Numbered from the stretch's first letter, positions 7,601-17,662 are shown. The stretch is DNA of 64,000 bases from Teredinibacter turnerae T7901 (GCF_000023025.1 NC_012997.1:1162764-1226763), one strand, 5' to 3'. The notes: a model not told the origin generated them from the sequence alone. Numbers and translations are program-made.

Positions 7601-10600
7601 ATGTTAAGCACTTGTCTTCGAATTGTTTTCGTCATAATTTTATCCTTGGGTTGGGGTTTAGCTCGGGCGCAGGTTTGTGACGGGGTGTTCGATGGGGCCG
7701 CGCAAAACAGTAGCAATAACGGCAATGTCACTATTCAGTGGCAGTCGCGCTTGATTAATACGCCGGGAAATGTCGTACGTACCCGAAACTTGAACGATTA
7801 CGCTGGACCTAATTACAGTTGTAACGGTGTGTCCTGTACTGCCACCAATACTATTGTTGCTGACATAGACCGCGCAGTGACGGCCGGAGGTCCAAGTGGA
7901 ACCGTTAATGCCAATGGATATCTCAATCCCGGGTCTTACGGCGATGTTACAGTGGGCAACGGTTATACCCTTTATCTGTTGCCCGGTGAATACGAATTTA
8001 CCAGTCTTACCGTCAACTGGACAGCGCGATTGGCGCTCTATCAAGCGGGTAGCACCCGTGTCTATATTCGCAATAATTTGACGACGAATTACACATCGGC
8101 GATTAATACCGTGGGTGGTAACGACAGAAGGTTACTGATTTACGCGCGCGGGAACGTGGAGCTTTCCTCCAATACCACGAGCCGGGCACTCATATATGCG
8201 CGTGGTAATATCAATATGCAGAGCGGGGCAGCGCTTACAGGAGCGTTGACTGCAAATGGCCAGATCGCGCTAAACAGTTCCTCAACCGTGACGTATAACG
8301 CCGATATCGTTAACCAAACCAACTATGGTGATTTTTGTACGCCTGCTTATACCACGCCTAATCTTGTCGGTGAGTGGCGGCTGGATGAATTGCAATGGCA
8401 GGGAATCGCTAATGAAGTGGTCGATTACTCAGGCAATAATCTTCACGGGCGCGCGGTTAGCTACAATGGGTTGCCGGAAACCTTGCTTACGAATCCGGTT
8501 CAGGCTGGTGATCCAGGCACCTGTCGGTACGGCGCATTCGATGGCAATACCGATGGCTATGTGCAGATTAATGATCCAGGTAATAACTCGATTTTGGATT
8601 TGGATACCTATTCGGTAACCGCATGGGTGTACGCGCGTACCAACGCGGTTACCGATACGTTAATGACTATTGTATCCAAGGATGAAAATTACGAATTTCA
8701 TATTAACCAACAGGGGCGTCTGTACTGGTGGTGGGGGGGAGGCGCTCAGGAGCTCACATCGACCATCGCAGTGCCACTTAACAGCTGGCATCATATTGCG
8801 GTGACCTATGCCCCAGGGCAACAAATTATTTATATTGATGGGGTCGTGCGTGGAACTTCAGCCAACACCTCGGCAGTCATAAAAAATAATGACCCTTTTT
8901 ATATAGGCGAAGACCTGGATTTTCCATCGCGCATGTTTAACGGGTTTATCGACGAAGTACGTATTTATGATGGTGCACTAAATGCAGCAGACGTCAGTAC
9001 GGTGATGAATGAAACGCATCCGTGTATTGCGGAAAATAGTTTGGACCATTTTGAAATTATTCCCAACGCGACAAATGCCAGCACCTGTTCACCGAACGCA
9101 GTGACTATTACCGCAAAAAATGATCGCGATGAAACTTTGGAGGACTATACCGGCACGATAGAAATTACCACGTCATCGAACAATGGACGCTGGAGTGCAA
9201 ACAGTATTCAAGGTGAACTTACCGCGAGCAATGACGATTCTGGTACGGCGACATACCGCTTCGCCGCAGACGAGTCGGATGCCGGATCGATCGTTCTGGA
9301 TCTTGCCAACCAGCACGCAGAAAGCCTTACTGTAACGGCAACGGACGTTACTACGGGGATTGGCTCAAGCTCAGTGCCAATTATTTTCAGAGACAACGCG
9401 TTTGTTGTTTCGTTGACGGATACTCTGGCAGATGATGTGATTGTTGGACGCGACCATTTGTTTCAATTAGCCATGTATACCCGTGAACCTGGCGGCGGCA
9501 ACTGTGCAATAGCAACCGACTACAGCGCATCAACCATAAAAGTTTGGTTGGAACGATCCGCGAATGATCCAGGTGGTTTGGCGCCGGCCGTGGTTAACAG
9601 TTCTAACGGTGCGATATCCCTGCCTGACGGCGAACCTGGATTCGCTAACGTGACCTTCCCGATTGAAGCGGGAGTCGCAGAGTTTAGATTGCGCACTTCC
9701 GACACAGGTGAATATCGCCTTCAGTTCAGTGACGACAGCGGAAGCTTCGCGACGGATGCCATCGTCGGCTCTAGCGCGCTGCTAGTCGCCAGGCCGTTTG
9801 CGGTGGACATTCAAGTTGCGGGAAATTCCGGTGCGGCGGATGCATTCGGCAATGTCTTTACCACTGCGGGAGCAAACTTCCCGGCCACGTTACGCGCCGT
9901 CGCCTGGCAAGCTGCCGATGATCAGAATAATGACGGCATTGCTGATGGTCACAGTGACAACCTGCCTTTAAATAATGTGAATCTCACAGACAATCCAGGC
10001 GTCGCGCATTTTGCTGGGGAAGCGCTCCGTTTGAGCGTGAACTATGCTGATCCGGCGCCGGGCGTACTCAGCGGTGATTTAACGCCTTCAATGGTCAATG
10101 GCGAGTTGGGCATTACACTGAATTACAGTGAGGTGGGTGTAATCGAAATTGCTGCTGAAATTGACGATGGTAATTTTTTGAGTGCATCCGCAGCGCGCAG
10201 CCAAAAAATTCAAGGGCGTTCCGGTAATGTCGGTCGTTTCGTGCCGGATCATTTCGATGTCGCAAATGCGGCACTCCTGCCCGGCTGTAACGCCTTTAGC
10301 TACATGGGGCAGAATTTTAACAGCCGCTATGTACTTCAAGCGATGAGTGCGGCTAGCCAGCCCACCCGAAATTACAATGGTAGCTATGCAAAATTGAATG
10401 CAGCTAACCTGGACTACGTGGCGCAATCAGGTGGCAACGATCTGAGCGCGCGCCTGGAAATAGACTCGTTGGCGCCAGCCTGGGTCAATGGCGAATGGAC
10501 GTTAGATCAGGTGTCACGAATCGCACGCAGTGCCGCAGTGGATGGCCCTTTCAATAACGTCACATTGGCCGTAAGGGCAACCGATAGCGACGGCATAGGT

Positions 10601-11149
10601 TTGCGCGCGGCAATTCTTAATGTGGACAGTGATAGCGACGGCGCTAACGATCATTTTGCGCTGGGAAGCCAGCTAGTAGTCTATGGTCGCTTGCGACTGG
10701 ACAGCGCGATTGGGTCCGAATTGGCGGATTTGCCCATTACTTTTCTCAGTGAGTTCTGGAACGGCGCCAGTTGGCAGCAAAGCTCGGCTGACAGTTGCAC
10801 TGCGATTGGTCTGGGCGATATTAGCTACCCGAATGGCGCTATCAGCCAGGAGGTAAATCGAACTATCACTCTCGGTAGCGGCTCTACAACCGGGATGTAT
10901 GGCAATATCGATAGCGCAAACGGTACTGTGCTGTTTAGCGGAGGAGATGCGGGTCACCGTTTTACCGCACCAGGCGCAGGGAATACTGGCAGTTTCGATG
11001 TGCAAACCGACTTAAGCAATTACCCCTGGCTTAGATTCGACTGGAATAAAGATGGTGTTCCTGATCCCACTTTGCCACCGGCAACCTTTGTTTTTGGCGC
11101 CTACCGTGGACACGACCGTATTATCTATTGGCGGGAAACGTTGCAATAG
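7601..11149 (+). CDS. mshQ: MSHA-associated exported protein MshQ with LamG-like domain
   Basis: Very large (1182 aa) secreted protein at the end of the msh operon, presumably a tip or surface adhesin. A Sec signal peptide is visible (about residues 1-23, ending ARA|QV). Residues about 30-240 are a repetitive beta-rich region. Residues about 255-470 look like a LamG/concanavalin-A-like domain (GEWRLDE..., WHHIAVTY, IYIDG, GFIDEVRIYDGAL). The C-terminal 700 residues are beta-rich with paired cysteines and the segment RFVPDHFDV, which recurs in MshQ-type proteins. It starts 12 bp after mshP. LamG domains often bind carbohydrate or matrix proteins; the ligand here is unknown. Family recognition is good, adhesin function is inference. 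Confidence 0.85.
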   Translation: MLSTCLRIVFVIILSLGWGLARAQVCDGVFDGAAQNSSNNGNVTIQWQSRLINTPGNVVRTRNLNDYAGPNYSCNGVSCTATNTIVADIDRAVTAGGPSGTVNANGYLNPGSYGDVTVGNGYTLYLLPGEYEFTSLTVNWTARLALYQAGSTRVYIRNNLTTNYTSAINTVGGNDRRLLIYARGNVELSSNTTSRALIYARGNINMQSGAALTGALTANGQIALNSSSTVTYNADIVNQTNYGDFCTPAYTTPNLVGEWRLDELQWQGIANEVVDYSGNNLHGRAVSYNGLPETLLTNPVQAGDPGTCRYGAFDGNTDGYVQINDPGNNSILDLDTYSVTAWVYARTNAVTDTLMTIVSKDENYEFHINQQGRLYWWWGGGAQELTSTIAVPLNSWHHIAVTYAPGQQIIYIDGVVRGTSANTSAVIKNNDPFYIGEDLDFPSRMFNGFIDEVRIYDGALNAADVSTVMNETHPCIAENSLDHFEIIPNATNASTCSPNAVTITAKNDRDETLEDYTGTIEITTSSNNGRWSANSIQGELTASNDDSGTATYRFAADESDAGSIVLDLANQHAESLTVTATDVTTGIGSSSVPIIFRDNAFVVSLTDTLADDVIVGRDHLFQLAMYTREPGGGNCAIATDYSASTIKVWLERSANDPGGLAPAVVNSSNGAISLPDGEPGFANVTFPIEAGVAEFRLRTSDTGEYRLQFSDDSGSFATDAIVGSSALLVARPFAVDIQVAGNSGAADAFGNVFTTAGANFPATLRAVAWQAADDQNNDGIADGHSDNLPLNNVNLTDNPGVAHFAGEALRLSVNYADPAPGVLSGDLTPSMVNGELGITLNYSEVGVIEIAAEIDDGNFLSASAARSQKIQGRSGNVGRFVPDHFDVANAALLPGCNAFSYMGQNFNSRYVLQAMSAASQPTRNYNGSYAKLNAANLDYVAQSGGNDLSARLEIDSLAPAWVNGEWTLDQVSRIARSAAVDGPFNNVTLAVRATDSDGIGLRAAILNVDSDSDGANDHFALGSQLVVYGRLRLDSAIGSELADLPITFLSEFWNGASWQQSSADSCTAIGLGDISYPNGAISQEVNRTITLGSGSTTGMYGNIDSANGTVLFSGGDAGHRFTAPGAGNTGSFDVQTDLSNYPWLRFDWNKDGVPDPTLPPATFVFGAYRGHDRIIYWRETLQ

Positions 11150-11398
11150 CTATAGATTTATGTAACCCGCCTGTGAATATTACTCCGTAACAATAAATCT
11201 ACATCTTGCGTTCGCAAAGGGCGTTGTATTACCAGCCTATGATCCTTTAACGCAGGTATCTCGCCACTATTCCCTTACGGGTAGAAAAGACGGGATAGCC
11301 GACATCTTTTGCTAGACTCAAAAATAACCACCTCGAATAAGTCATGATCTAAAGCCGCCTAATGGTACAGGGATTGTGTCTACAACGAAGTTATTTAT

Positions 11399-13087
11399 AT
11401 GAGCGCGAACCGTGAAAATCTTGCCATCGGCGTCTACGCCCCATTGCTTGGTGGCTTCTACTTTGGCGAATTGATAGGGCAAATACGCCAGTCCTGTGTC
11501 ATTAAAGGACACGAACTTACGGTAATCGATACTCAGGGGTTCGGCTCTTACAATTTGGAGTTTGCCACTCACGGTTTTGACATTGTCATTCTTCTGCGCA
11601 ATGCGGTTCATCCCGATTTTGTAAAGCGGTTGCAAGCGGCGGGCAAAACGGTAGTGTCTGTTGCCTTTGATTATTTTCCTCTAAAAGTGCCCGTTGTTGG
11701 CTGTGACAATGAACAGGCCGCAAAACTTGCTTGCGAATACCTCTACGAACGTGGGCATCGCAACCTGACTTTTGTCGGAGAACTCGGGCAGTTTGACATA
11801 CGCAAACGCTACGAAGCTTTCTGTGAATTTTGCGAAACCCACAATATTGCGCTTGGTGAAGAGCATATTTTTTCGGTGAAAGATTCGCTTTTTTCTGGTG
11901 GGCAGCAGGCGGCGGTAAAATTGGTTAAAAGCTCGAATCGCAGCTCTGGAATCATTTGCGGATCGTGTTTGACTGCCGTGGGCTTTATCCGAAAATTAAA
12001 ATACCTGAAACCGGATCTTATTGATGGCGTTGAGGTGGTTAGTTTCGACGCCTTTTCTGTTATTCCTTTTGCGGCAAACAGTGTTACTACGGTCGATCAA
12101 AACCTGCATTTAATCGCGTATTCCGCTGTGTCTATCGCGGAAACGGTGCACGCTGGCGGGTCCGCGCCGTCATCAACATTCGTACAACCGAAGCTGATCG
12201 AAAAGGAAAGTGATCTGATGCAGAGTGAGAGTGGGTACCTGGCGACATCCGTTGAGCTAGACGCTTTCTACGATGCTAATTATATGAAATCGCTGATGGT
12301 CAATATGCACGAGTGGCCGCGGGAAATTGCAGTAAGCAAACTTACCGATTTAATGATGCTTGAACCTCTGTTTGTGGATTATTTGCAGGTGGCGATATTT
12401 TCCAAGCTGGTGAAAAATTCAAGTGGTGACGAAAAGCTGAAAATCCTTCGCGTTTTGTTCGCCAACTATAACTCGGGTCAGAGTGAGGGGCTGCTGGGAG
12501 CGAGCGTGGGTTTGGCGCGCTTTAATTCGGTAGTACAAACCGAGGAGGGGCAGGACTTTTCACGTGTTATCCATATCCCGATTTACAATCAAGAACGAAT
12601 TGTTGCCATCTTCAGCGTGTTTGGTGAAGAGCCCGCTTCCGGAACCCGTGCAAGTTTTATGGGGTTGTGCGGTTATTTGAACTCCATTGCGGATGCTCTG
12701 CTACAGGAATTGCGCGAGACCGACAAACAACCTGGGCGCCAGGAAATTGCTGCGCCGCCAGAACAGGCGCTGGAAGAGGGCACTGTTGTTTGGGAGCGCC
12801 GTGAGCTGACATCGACCTGGGACGATACTGCCCTTGCCATGCTTGGATTGCACACGGAATTGGAACGCAGTATTTACCGTCACATGGATATCACGGACCG
12901 TGTTGAACCGGGGGAGTCGAGTCAATTGCGCAGCCAGCTACAGGCGGTAAAATCTGTTGGCGAACGCCTGTATATTCGTTTGCGCCACAAAGATAAATCG
13001 TACAGCATGTTTGAATTGCGCTGTCATGCGGATCCAGAGGCTCAGCAAGTACAATTCAAATTATCCCATTGGGCGGGCGATGTTTAA
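11399..13087 (+). CDS. Cytosolic LacI-type ligand-binding-fold protein without HTH, with GAF/PAS-like tail
   Basis: 562 aa, unnamed. Residues about 8-285 read as the periplasmic-binding-protein fold of LacI/GalR regulators (LAIGVYAPLLGGFYFGEL near the start; VPVVGCDNEQAAKLACEYL and RGHRNLTFVG in the middle; VEVVSFDAF and SVTTVDQNL later), but the protein starts directly at this domain: there is no helix-turn-helix, no signal peptide and no membrane segment. Residues about 300-460 are helical then beta-rich and may be GAF-like; the last 100 residues resemble a PAS fold (SMFELRCHADP). Its stop overlaps the next gene's ATG by 8 bp, implying coupled translation with the coiled-coil membrane protein. 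A sensor role for a sugar-like ligand is inference; it cannot be a classical repressor. Confidence 0.75.
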   Translation: MSANRENLAIGVYAPLLGGFYFGELIGQIRQSCVIKGHELTVIDTQGFGSYNLEFATHGFDIVILLRNAVHPDFVKRLQAAGKTVVSVAFDYFPLKVPVVGCDNEQAAKLACEYLYERGHRNLTFVGELGQFDIRKRYEAFCEFCETHNIALGEEHIFSVKDSLFSGGQQAAVKLVKSSNRSSGIICGSCLTAVGFIRKLKYLKPDLIDGVEVVSFDAFSVIPFAANSVTTVDQNLHLIAYSAVSIAETVHAGGSAPSSTFVQPKLIEKESDLMQSESGYLATSVELDAFYDANYMKSLMVNMHEWPREIAVSKLTDLMMLEPLFVDYLQVAIFSKLVKNSSGDEKLKILRVLFANYNSGQSEGLLGASVGLARFNSVVQTEEGQDFSRVIHIPIYNQERIVAIFSVFGEEPASGTRASFMGLCGYLNSIADALLQELRETDKQPGRQEIAAPPEQALEEGTVVWERRELTSTWDDTALAMLGLHTELERSIYRHMDITDRVEPGESSQLRSQLQAVKSVGERLYIRLRHKDKSYSMFELRCHADPEAQQVQFKLSHWAGDV

Positions 13088-15032
13088 TCAGTTGATGGGC
13101 ATTCTCAATGGCATCGGCGCCGACTCGCTGGTCTCACTGCTATTGCTGGGCCTTATCTGCAGTATTTTTCTAAATTTGTACGCATTTCATTCGCTCCGCT
13201 CCCACGAGAGCCTGCTGCCAGGCGGAAAGCGCTTTGCCGCTGTGGTCAAGAAATTTCTAATAAATCAGCAGACAAAAACCAGTTTGCAAACCAAGGCAAA
13301 GCGTTTAAGCCCACAAGCGCGCAGCGCTATGAAATTGCGCGAAGCATATCTGGCTATCGAAATAAAATGTATAGAGCGCGGCTTGGATACAGACGAATAT
13401 TGGAACCTGCTACATTCTCGTTTAATAAAACTGATGAATATTTTCTCGCCCAAGGAAGTGCTGTCGCCATTACGATTTATTGAAGAAAAGGTGGCACTCA
13501 TTCATCGTGAACTAGAGCTTGCGCCAGATACTGTACGTAAAAAAGATGTGAAAGCCAGTTTGGACAAGCTGTATCTGGCCTGTGTTGAAAACGAATTTAA
13601 TCCGGACAAAATAGAAAAAATTAACGATAAGCTAAGCGCACTCTTTTTTAATCTGCGCAGTGCTAATTATCGCCAGGCAGCAGGCCGGGTTGAGCTTACT
13701 GCGAACCACGCCAAGCAAGGTAAAAGTTTAACTCAACAACTGGACTCGACCGCGAATGCAGTGATGGCTCACACCAAGGATATGCAGGATGCCGGAGGTG
13801 AGCATGAATCGCTGGCGAAGATTCATGATTATTCTTCTCAAATTGCCTCCAGCGCGGGCAATCTGGGTGAAAATTACGACGATTTACACAGCCGTGTCGA
13901 GGGTATGGGAGAAAGGCTGGCTGCATCGACAAACGAATCTGAGGTGCATGGGGTTGATCGGGATCTAATTGATCTGTCCGATGAAATGGTCGAAGCGAGC
14001 GAGCGTGAAATTGAGCGTCTAAAGGCGTTGGTTGCGGAAAAGCGCACGATCATTCGAGAACTGGAGGAGCAATTGGCTAGCGGCGCCGGTCTGTCGGGTG
14101 ATGATGACTTAGATCCTGATGGAACTTCCGGCGGGCCTGCAGGCGTCAGCGAAGAGGATATGAATCTGCTGCGTAAAAATCTACGGGAGTCTGAGCAGTG
14201 CATTGAAATGTTGGAGTATGAACTGGATTTGCTCAAACAGAAGTCTGACCATTTGGACGCTGAAGATCCCGGTGTTTCTGAAGAAACATTAGCCATGTTG
14301 CAACAGAGCCTCGACAAGGCTCACGAGGAAATTGCAAATTATCAAAATGTGCTGAATCGAAAGGAGATGATTTTTTCTTTTTTGCGCGAGTCTGTCGATT
14401 CCAGTTCACTGGCGGACGCGGGTATTTTTTTCTATCAGTGTTTGAAAGATCTTGGCTATGCCAATGAACTGCTTATTAATGCAGACGGTAAAAAAATGGA
14501 GCTAAATGAGAAAGGTTCGTTGGCGGTGAGCCAAAAGCTGCTGATAGAAAATATGCGTGTGGGTGAATTTAACTCCAGTGAACGCGATAAAAAAGTGGTG
14601 GCACGCTACGCGAATTTTGGCGGAGTTTTACGCAAAGATGACGGCAGCGCTTTTACGCAGGAAGAAAAGCAGACACTCTCCGATTTGTTCGTAATTTGCG
14701 ACAAGATATTTGCCCGCATAAAAATGACGGATGCGCAATCGTCCCAGCGACGAGAAGTGGCTAAGCTCGTTAACGGGTATAAATATATGGTAAGCGAGAT
14801 GGATGATATGATAGATGGGCTGATTAAAAAAATTAAAGGCGAAGTCTCCAGCAGTTTCCGCCAGGTGGAGGATGTCGGCCGTAGCGCCGGGTTGCAGGCG
14901 CGGGTCATTGCCGCAATAAAGTCGCTGGAAGATGAGTTACAGGCTGACCTGGCGGGTGAGAGCCGGGTTAAAATCCGCTTGCGGAAATCTCAACTGGAGT
15001 TTCTGAAAAACCTGGAGGATCTCGAAAGCTAA
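13080..15032 (+). CDS. Membrane-anchored coiled-coil protein, unknown function
   Basis: 650 aa from the ATG at 13080, which overlaps the upstream stop (ATGTTTAA). A single membrane segment lies at about 13-34 (SLVSLLLLGLICSIFLNLYAF) and the rest is predicted cytoplasmic. Long heptad-like helices run from about 60 to 420, including a segment IIRELEEQL at about 323-331 and ESEQCIEMLEYEL at 370-382. A compact domain near 430-560 (FYQCLKDLGYANELLINADG...) may be GAF-like, and the C terminus is a helical bundle. The two short motifs recur in the gene at 38906-40132, so the two are probably paralogues. Function unknown; coupling suggests it partners the LacI-fold receptor. Confidence 0.75.
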   Translation: MFNQLMGILNGIGADSLVSLLLLGLICSIFLNLYAFHSLRSHESLLPGGKRFAAVVKKFLINQQTKTSLQTKAKRLSPQARSAMKLREAYLAIEIKCIERGLDTDEYWNLLHSRLIKLMNIFSPKEVLSPLRFIEEKVALIHRELELAPDTVRKKDVKASLDKLYLACVENEFNPDKIEKINDKLSALFFNLRSANYRQAAGRVELTANHAKQGKSLTQQLDSTANAVMAHTKDMQDAGGEHESLAKIHDYSSQIASSAGNLGENYDDLHSRVEGMGERLAASTNESEVHGVDRDLIDLSDEMVEASEREIERLKALVAEKRTIIRELEEQLASGAGLSGDDDLDPDGTSGGPAGVSEEDMNLLRKNLRESEQCIEMLEYELDLLKQKSDHLDAEDPGVSEETLAMLQQSLDKAHEEIANYQNVLNRKEMIFSFLRESVDSSSLADAGIFFYQCLKDLGYANELLINADGKKMELNEKGSLAVSQKLLIENMRVGEFNSSERDKKVVARYANFGGVLRKDDGSAFTQEEKQTLSDLFVICDKIFARIKMTDAQSSQRREVAKLVNGYKYMVSEMDDMIDGLIKKIKGEVSSSFRQVEDVGRSAGLQARVIAAIKSLEDELQADLAGESRVKIRLRKSQLEFLKNLEDLES

Positions 15033-15054
15033 ACGTCGGCCCTCCAAAACAGGG

Positions 15055-15990
15055 TTACATATTCACCCAGCTGTTCAGGGCTGGAACTTTGAAAGCCTGC
15101 CCTTGATATTTCAAAATAATGCCGTCCCGCAAAATCATTTCCAGCACCAGGCCCTGTTCCAGGGTATCGCCGCGACGGCGGGTGGTTCCATTGATCACTA
15201 CACTGGCGTCTTGTAGCGACTGGTAGTTGTGTGCGGAGTAGTTCAACGTGGGAATTTTCTGTTGCACAGTCCAGGGCAAGCTGCGAATCGACCCAAGTTC
15301 TGTGAAATTTGCCAGAGTGGGTTCACTGTTCGCCGGCGCGGATTCTTTCGGCGCTGGCGCAGCTGAAGAGAGGCTGGCCGCTGTTGCTGTAACCGGCGGT
15401 GTTTCTGTTTTTGGCGCGGGTGTGGGCGTCGCCTTGGTATAGAGTGCGGCGACTTGTTGGGCTTTTTCCGCAGAGCTCTCCGGGCTCATTTGTTGCGAGG
15501 GTCTGGCATTGTTGTATTGAGCCGCAATCGCTTTTTGCACGGTGGCTGCATTAACATCTCTGGCGGCGCGCGCTGCTGTATTATCGTCAGTTGCAGCAGG
15601 TTGTTTTTTCAGCACTGGGCGAGCGACAGATTGTGCAAGTTCGGCAGGCGCTACTGCTGGCACCGCCTGTTTCCCTGCGGGGGCTTGCGCAGCTTCAACT
15701 GTTGCTTTCGCAGGCGCTGGTTTTTCTATCTCGGCGCGGGGTTGCTCTGGCGCGGTTGTATTCGTCAGTGTGGTACTCGCTGAGGCAGGGGGTTGTTCGC
15801 GGTAATTCCAATAGAGGGTTGCCGCGGCCAGCAACACAAGAATAGCGGCCCCCGCTGCAAAATAGGTAACTGAGCGACGATGCTCGCTTTCGGCTTGTTC
15901 GCCGACATCCTGTGGTGGTATTTCATCCGCAGCGAGTTTGCTTTGCCGTTCGCGATCGGCTTTGTCGAGTGCGTCTAGAATTAAAGACAT
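15055..15990 (-). CDS. gspB: General secretion pathway protein B (GspB family)
   Basis: 311 aa inner-membrane protein. N-terminal MSLILDALDKADRER is the typical GspB cytoplasmic start, followed by one membrane helix (about 42-63), a long Ala/Pro/Thr-rich periplasmic linker and a C-terminal GspB domain of about 75 residues (LPWTVQQKIPTLNYSAH ... VPALNSWVNM). With GspA it helps insert or assemble the type II secretin through the peptidoglycan. It lies 7 bp downstream of gspA on the same strand. No other gsp genes are in the window. Confidence 0.88.
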   Translation of the reverse strand: MSLILDALDKADRERQSKLAADEIPPQDVGEQAESEHRRSVTYFAAGAAILVLLAAATLYWNYREQPPASASTTLTNTTAPEQPRAEIEKPAPAKATVEAAQAPAGKQAVPAVAPAELAQSVARPVLKKQPAATDDNTAARAARDVNAATVQKAIAAQYNNARPSQQMSPESSAEKAQQVAALYTKATPTPAPKTETPPVTATAASLSSAAPAPKESAPANSEPTLANFTELGSIRSLPWTVQQKIPTLNYSAHNYQSLQDASVVINGTTRRRGDTLEQGLVLEMILRDGIILKYQGQAFKVPALNSWVNM

Positions 15991-15997
15991 AATTTAT

Positions 15998-17662
15998 TTA
16001 ATCCAGGCTTCGCAGGGTCTGGTCGATCCCCAATACTTCGTTAACTTTCATCAGGGTGCGGGCACCTATAATGCCGTCGTCCTCCAGCCCGTGAGTTCGC
16101 TGGAATATTTTCACCCGCTCGCGCAGGTTTGCGTTAAACCTGTCATCTGTTAGTGGCGAAGGTCGCTCATCCAACAGTGCAAATTGTTTTGCCAGCCAGC
16201 CGATCGCCGGATTTTTCTGCCCCATCACCAAAGGCTCGCTAAAACCTTCCGGGCGAGTCCACAGGTACATGATGCGTCCGGTCCACAGAGGTCCAAGTTC
16301 CGATAGTGGAACACGAATGGCGCGGCCTTCGCTATCGAGCAGTTCAGCTTCGGTGCTATTCAGCCCGACAATTACGGCGTGAGATGCAAATCTTGCGGGC
16401 GTTATGAGAATCAGCACCGCGGGACGGTTAATTTCCTGCAGTGTCGGCCAGGTTTCTACAGATTCTTTGGCGCATTCGATATTTTTGTCGGCGAGCTCCC
16501 AACAGGGGTGGGTGTCGTAATCGATACGGAAACCTAAAAATTGCACCAACCGCGCCTGGGCCTGCGTGTAGCTGGCAATCAGGTAACTGGGGGTGGCGGC
16601 GCGCGCGCTGGAGGCTGCCTCGGGCTCGGGTAGGGGCGATGCGATAATCGGCGTCGGCTCAGGGGCTGGTGTTGGTGTAGCCGCTGGCACTGGCGCGATA
16701 ACTTTAGCTGGTGTAGTTGCTATGGGCACCTGCACTGGGGCGCGCAACAACCATACGCCAATTGCGATAATCGCGAGCAGAGTTAGTGCCGCCCCACCTG
16801 CGGCAAGCAAGCGGGGGTCGACTCTGCTGTGATGATGCTGATGCCCCGGCAAGCTGCCAGCGACTTCAGCGCAAGCCAGGTTGAACGTTGGCAGGTCTAC
16901 GGTGGATTTGTTATGGCCGTAAGCACCGATGAGTGCCCGCTCGCATACAATGTTTATGAGCCTAGGAATACCGCCAGTGAATTGGTGAATCCTGCGAACA
17001 ATTTTCCCTGGAAACGGGTTGCGACCATCTGGCAAGCCAGCCACATCGAGTCGGTGGGCGATATACGCCTGGGTTTCGAGGAGGGTAAGGGGTTGCAGGT
17101 GAAATCGTGCGGTAATGCGCTGCGATAACTGGCGCAAGCGTGGCTGAGCGAGTGTTTCATTGAGCTCGGGCTGCCCTACCAGAATTATCTGCAACAATTT
17201 TTGGGTTGTGGTTTCCAGGTTGGTGAGCAGACGTATTTGTTCCAGTGCTTCGGCACTCAGGCGCTGGGCCTCGTCGATTAACAGCACGGTATTGCGACCG
17301 TTGCGGTGATTTTCCAGCAGGAACCGATTGAGCGAGTCCACTAACGGCTTCTGACCCAAGGCCGACTTGTCATAGGGCGCACCCAGTTCATCGCAAATGG
17401 TGCACAGCATTTGGACTGCATCGTCCATGGGGTTCATGACAATAGCGACATCGGTGGCGTCGGGCAGGCGTTCGAGTAAGCAGCGAATTATCGTTGTCTT
17501 CCCGGTGCCCACTTCGCCACTAAGCAGCACAAAGCCGCCGCCCTTAACGCCGTAGAGCAGGTGTGCCAGTGCTTCTTTGTGCTGTTGGCTCATGTACAGA
17601 TAGCGTGGATTTACCGCAATTGAAAACGCTTGTTCCTGTAGGCCGAAGTGGTTGTGATACAT
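15998..17662 (-). CDS. gspA: GspA/ExeA-type AAA ATPase with peptidoglycan-binding domain
   Basis: 554 aa. Residues 1-270 are an AAA+ ATPase of the ExeA/GspA family (start MYHNHFGLQEQAFSI; Walker A GEVGTGKTT at about 49-57; Walker B VLLIDEAQRL; sensor-like LVGQPEL). One membrane segment follows (LLAAGGAALTLLAIIAIGVWLL), then an Ala/Pro linker, a papain-fold-like or C39-like region, and a C-terminal peptidoglycan-binding repeat (RERVKIFQRTHGLEDDGIIGARTLMKVN). The extended periplasmic part separates it from the shorter MshM ATPase, although it is close to the msh operon. GspA hydrolyses ATP in the cytoplasm and binds peptidoglycan outside to permit secretin assembly. Confidence 0.88.
   Translation of the reverse strand: MYHNHFGLQEQAFSIAVNPRYLYMSQQHKEALAHLLYGVKGGGFVLLSGEVGTGKTTIIRCLLERLPDATDVAIVMNPMDDAVQMLCTICDELGAPYDKSALGQKPLVDSLNRFLLENHRNGRNTVLLIDEAQRLSAEALEQIRLLTNLETTTQKLLQIILVGQPELNETLAQPRLRQLSQRITARFHLQPLTLLETQAYIAHRLDVAGLPDGRNPFPGKIVRRIHQFTGGIPRLINIVCERALIGAYGHNKSTVDLPTFNLACAEVAGSLPGHQHHHSRVDPRLLAAGGAALTLLAIIAIGVWLLRAPVQVPIATTPAKVIAPVPAATPTPAPEPTPIIASPLPEPEAASSARAATPSYLIASYTQAQARLVQFLGFRIDYDTHPCWELADKNIECAKESVETWPTLQEINRPAVLILITPARFASHAVIVGLNSTEAELLDSEGRAIRVPLSELGPLWTGRIMYLWTRPEGFSEPLVMGQKNPAIGWLAKQFALLDERPSPLTDDRFNANLRERVKIFQRTHGLEDDGIIGARTLMKVNEVLGIDQTLRSLD

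Noticed and set aside
11150-11398. Possible riboswitch or promoter between mshQ and the LacI-fold gene
   Set aside because: No conserved riboswitch core (including c-di-GMP class I) and no clear -35/-10 pair found by eye.
13874-14317. 147-residue Ser/Arg-rich - strand frame
   Set aside because: Antisense of the coiled-coil gene; composition is the reverse reading of Glu/Leu-rich codons.
15248-15845. Several + strand frames with Ala/Gly/Cys/Arg-rich products opposite gspB
   Set aside because: They are reverse readings of the Ala/Pro linker of GspB.
16829-17128. 99-residue + strand frame opposite gspA
   Set aside because: Lies antisense to the ATPase domain, no start signal.
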